From Caldifarciminota bacterium (lineage in GTDB: Bacteria; Hydrothermota; Tepidihabitantia; SM23-42), in contig CP070686.1 in the NCBI GenBank assembly GCA_020353055.1, forward strand, positions 1,719,410 to 1,783,409: a stretch of 64,000 bases of DNA, read 5' to 3'. Every line of letters begins with the position of its first letter. Position 1 is the stretch's first letter. Of the stretch, positions 62,094-64,000 are shown in pieces. Under the pieces are notes generated by a model, which made no database searches, was not told where the DNA came from, and saw nothing but the letters and a program-made list of their open reading frames with translations. Position numbers and translations under genes: made by a program.

Positions 62094-64000
62094 ATGATCA
62101 ACATATGTGTCGGAGTAATCTTGCTCGCCGCGATCGGGGGCAAAATCCAGGGCACGGTTTCCGATGAAATAAGCGGTCAGCCAATATCCAATGCCAATGT
62201 CTTGATTTTTGGGACTGAAATAGGAGCTGCTACAGATGCCGGCGGCAATTTTTTCATGCTCAATGTAGCACCTGGCGACTATGTCATCGAGATCTCGTGT
62301 CTTGGTTACGGTACGAAACGTATCGAAAACGTTTTTGTGGAATATGATAAAACCGCACGTCTGAACGTAACCCTTGAACCCACGACCATTCAAATATCAC
62401 CTGTGACCGTAACGAGCGAACGCCCTGCCGTATCTAAAGAAATGGTCGGTACCACCTACCTTGTCCGCAGGGAAGAGCTTTCCACCCTTCCCGTTGATTA
62501 CACCGTCGACCTCATCGCTTTTCAAGCCTCGGTTGCCCGCCGGGATACAGCACTTCACGTTCGAGGAGGACGCGCCACCGAGGTCCAGTATATGATCGAC
62601 AATGTTTCAATAATTGATCCGCAGACCGGCGACGTGGCAATAAACCTAACGAAAGGTATAATCGATGAAGTCATCTTTCTGCCGGGCGGGTTCAACGCCG
62701 AATACGGACGTGCAATGTCGGGCATCATCAACATGATAACCACCCATCCCGCCGAATATTTCAGCACGCGAATCAGGGGTAAGACCGAAATGATCACTCC
62801 CGATGATGATGAATTTGGTTACGAAAACCTCCAGACATCGGTCCACTTACCGGTAAGCCGCCGGCTAAGAGGTTATCTTGCACTCGACATCATGCATACG
62901 GATGATTGGGACCCACGGCTCCATATCCTTCCGCATAAGGACCGCGACGACTATTCAGTATACGGCAAGTGGTTATATGACGCTTCGGCAAAATTGAAAC
63001 TGGCACTGAGTGGTGCAATGTCGCGTAGTCAGTTCGACCGATATGAAACACTGTGGAAATTTCATCTCGACCATTACCGTTCCGACCTGGAAAGAGGCAA
63101 TCTTCAAACCCTGAATTTGAGTTATCTGCCCGACACGCGAAAATTCTTCCAACTTACGGTCAGCCGTCTGTATTTCCATAAAACGTATGGCGTTAGGGAA
63201 GATTTGGACTACGGCACCTTCGACGATTTCACGTTCCGACCGTACAGTTCATTGGAATGGTTGAGACCTAGCATGAATAATCCCTATGGTGCTTACGTCA
63301 TGAAACCATACGGTGATGGAGATTACCCTGAATTCGGGGACAAGACTTCACAGGTGATAAAAACCGCTCTCAATAGCGATCTTCAAATCCACCAATACCA
63401 TCAAATGAAAACGGGCTTTGAATATGTCTATCAAGAGTTCAATAACCTCACATATTTCATAAGCGACAGTTCGAGCCAGCTTCTGGACGAGTACAATCAC
63501 AAACCGAAAGAGTATTCCGCATATATCCAGGATAATATCGACTTCGAAGGTGTCTATGCAAAGATCGGATGCCGTTATGACTATTTTTCAAGTGATATCG
63601 AAGGCATCGAGCCAAAGCATTATTTCTCCCCACGCCTCGGAGTTTCATTTGAAGTGACCGAGAAATTTATTTTCAGGGCAAATCTGGGCCAATACGCACA
63701 GCCGCCTTTATACGACTATATGTACAGCTACTATAATCTTTTACCATTGCCTTCTTATCTTTTCGGTTACGTACCGATCATTGGAAATCCTGAGCTTAGA
63801 CCGGAGAAAACCATCAGCTACGAGCTCGGACTCCAAGGCGAAATTACCGCCAATCTGAGCACCACGGTCAACACCTTCTACAAAGACGTCACCGACCTCA
63901 TCGGCACACGTCAAGTTCGGCTGCTGCCCTTACATCATGAGTATTTTCAGTATGTGAACATCGAATACGCAAACATCAAAGGCATCGAGACGATACTCGA
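62094..64000 (+). CDS. TonB-dependent outer-membrane receptor, C-terminus cut by window edge
   Basis: 635 residues visible, open to the right edge. A short signal (INICVGVILLAAIGG) leads to a carboxypeptidase-regulatory-like domain (IQGTVSDEISGQPISNANVLI, then GNFFMLNVAPGDYVIEISCLGY), a TonB plug (LHVRGGRATEVQYMIDNVSI, LPGGFNAEYGRAMSGIINMIT) and barrel strands with receptor-type FSPRLGVSFEVTEKFIFRANLGQYAQPP, GNPELRPEKTISYELGLQGE and FYKDVTDLIG. SusC-like or metal-complex transport is possible; the ligand is unknown. Start ATG at 62094 follows AGGGGG by about 7 bases. Confidence 0.85.
   Translation, partial: MINICVGVILLAAIGGKIQGTVSDEISGQPISNANVLIFGTEIGAATDAGGNFFMLNVAPGDYVIEISCLGYGTKRIENVFVEYDKTARLNVTLEPTTIQISPVTVTSERPAVSKEMVGTTYLVRREELSTLPVDYTVDLIAFQASVARRDTALHVRGGRATEVQYMIDNVSIIDPQTGDVAINLTKGIIDEVIFLPGGFNAEYGRAMSGIINMITTHPAEYFSTRIRGKTEMITPDDDEFGYENLQTSVHLPVSRRLRGYLALDIMHTDDWDPRLHILPHKDRDDYSVYGKWLYDASAKLKLALSGAMSRSQFDRYETLWKFHLDHYRSDLERGNLQTLNLSYLPDTRKFFQLTVSRLYFHKTYGVREDLDYGTFDDFTFRPYSSLEWLRPSMNNPYGAYVMKPYGDGDYPEFGDKTSQVIKTALNSDLQIHQYHQMKTGFEYVYQEFNNLTYFISDSSSQLLDEYNHKPKEYSAYIQDNIDFEGVYAKIGCRYDYFSSDIEGIEPKHYFSPRLGVSFEVTEKFIFRANLGQYAQPPLYDYMYSYYNLLPLPSYLFGYVPIIGNPELRPEKTISYELGLQGEITANLSTTVNTFYKDVTDLIGTRQVRLLPLHHEYFQYVNIEYANIKGIETIL

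Overview
This window looks like the chromosome of a diderm, uncultured-type bacterium of the FCB side of the tree. Candidate division WOR-3/Stahlbacteria or a close relative is my best guess; this is inference from gene content, not a search. The cell has an outer membrane: a Tol-Pal operon, a TonB-dependent receptor, a type IV pilus secretin operon, several NPYDP-type lipoproteins and outer-membrane barrel proteins. One Tat-signal protein ends in a T9SS-like C-terminal sorting domain. Genes are tightly packed, often with 4-base ATGA/GTGA overlaps. There are no insertion sequences, phage genes or CRISPR arrays.

Layout. 1-5.7 kb (minus): a small membrane protein and an AddB/AddA-type helicase-nuclease pair; AddA runs off the left edge. 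5.86-6.7 kb: a DppA-type D-aminopeptidase. 6.7-10.15 kb (minus): guaB, a methyltransferase and an endonuclease Q-like repair nuclease. 10.3-13.1 kb: small lipoprotein, then a lipoprotein/outer-membrane protein pair. 13.3-21.5 kb: a redox-looking cluster of two Tat-signal DUF362 proteins, a DUF6599-like lipoprotein, a fused NapH-NapG-type polyferredoxin and a 1279-residue propeller/barrel protein. 21.6-25.8 kb: Tol-Pal operon in the order pal-cpoB-tolQ-tolR-tolA-tolB. 25.8-28.6 kb: two small envelope genes, an MFS transporter and nikR. 28.6-29.5 kb: gene-free, with 9-base-period repeats and tRNA-Pro(GGG). 29.5-32.3 kb (minus): a CBS-pair protein and two duplicated CPA2-type antiporters. 32.4-39.8 kb (minus): ruvX, mltG, two large class III cyclase-like proteins and a REC-GAF-GGDEF protein in one overlapping operon. 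39.9-43.4 kb: a UbiA-type prenyltransferase, uppP and an S9 peptidase. 43.5-48.8 kb: a flavodoxin-like protein, then tdh-acpS-acyl-CoA/ACP synthetase-ACP-kbl. 49-51.2 kb: FAD amine oxidase and a frameshifted tgt. 51.4-55.6 kb: pilMNOPQ. 55.6-59.3 kb: rsmD, coaD, obg, a HEAT-repeat protein, dprA. 59.4-61.8 kb (minus): metK-ahcY. 62.1 kb to the end: a TonB-dependent receptor, cut by the right edge.

Regulatory signals are unusually readable. About eighteen sigma70-like promoters can be seen and nearly all have a spacer of exactly 16 bases. Several place the -10 box 5-9 bases before the start codon, so the mRNAs should be leaderless or nearly so; other genes have a normal leader and a strong AGGAGG site.

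The strongest candidates for undescribed biology are (i) the paired divergent class III cyclase-like proteins translationally coupled to a GGDEF protein with a degenerate receiver domain, and (ii) the threonine dehydrogenase/Kbl pair that encloses its own carrier protein, phosphopantetheinyl transferase and adenylate-forming ligase.
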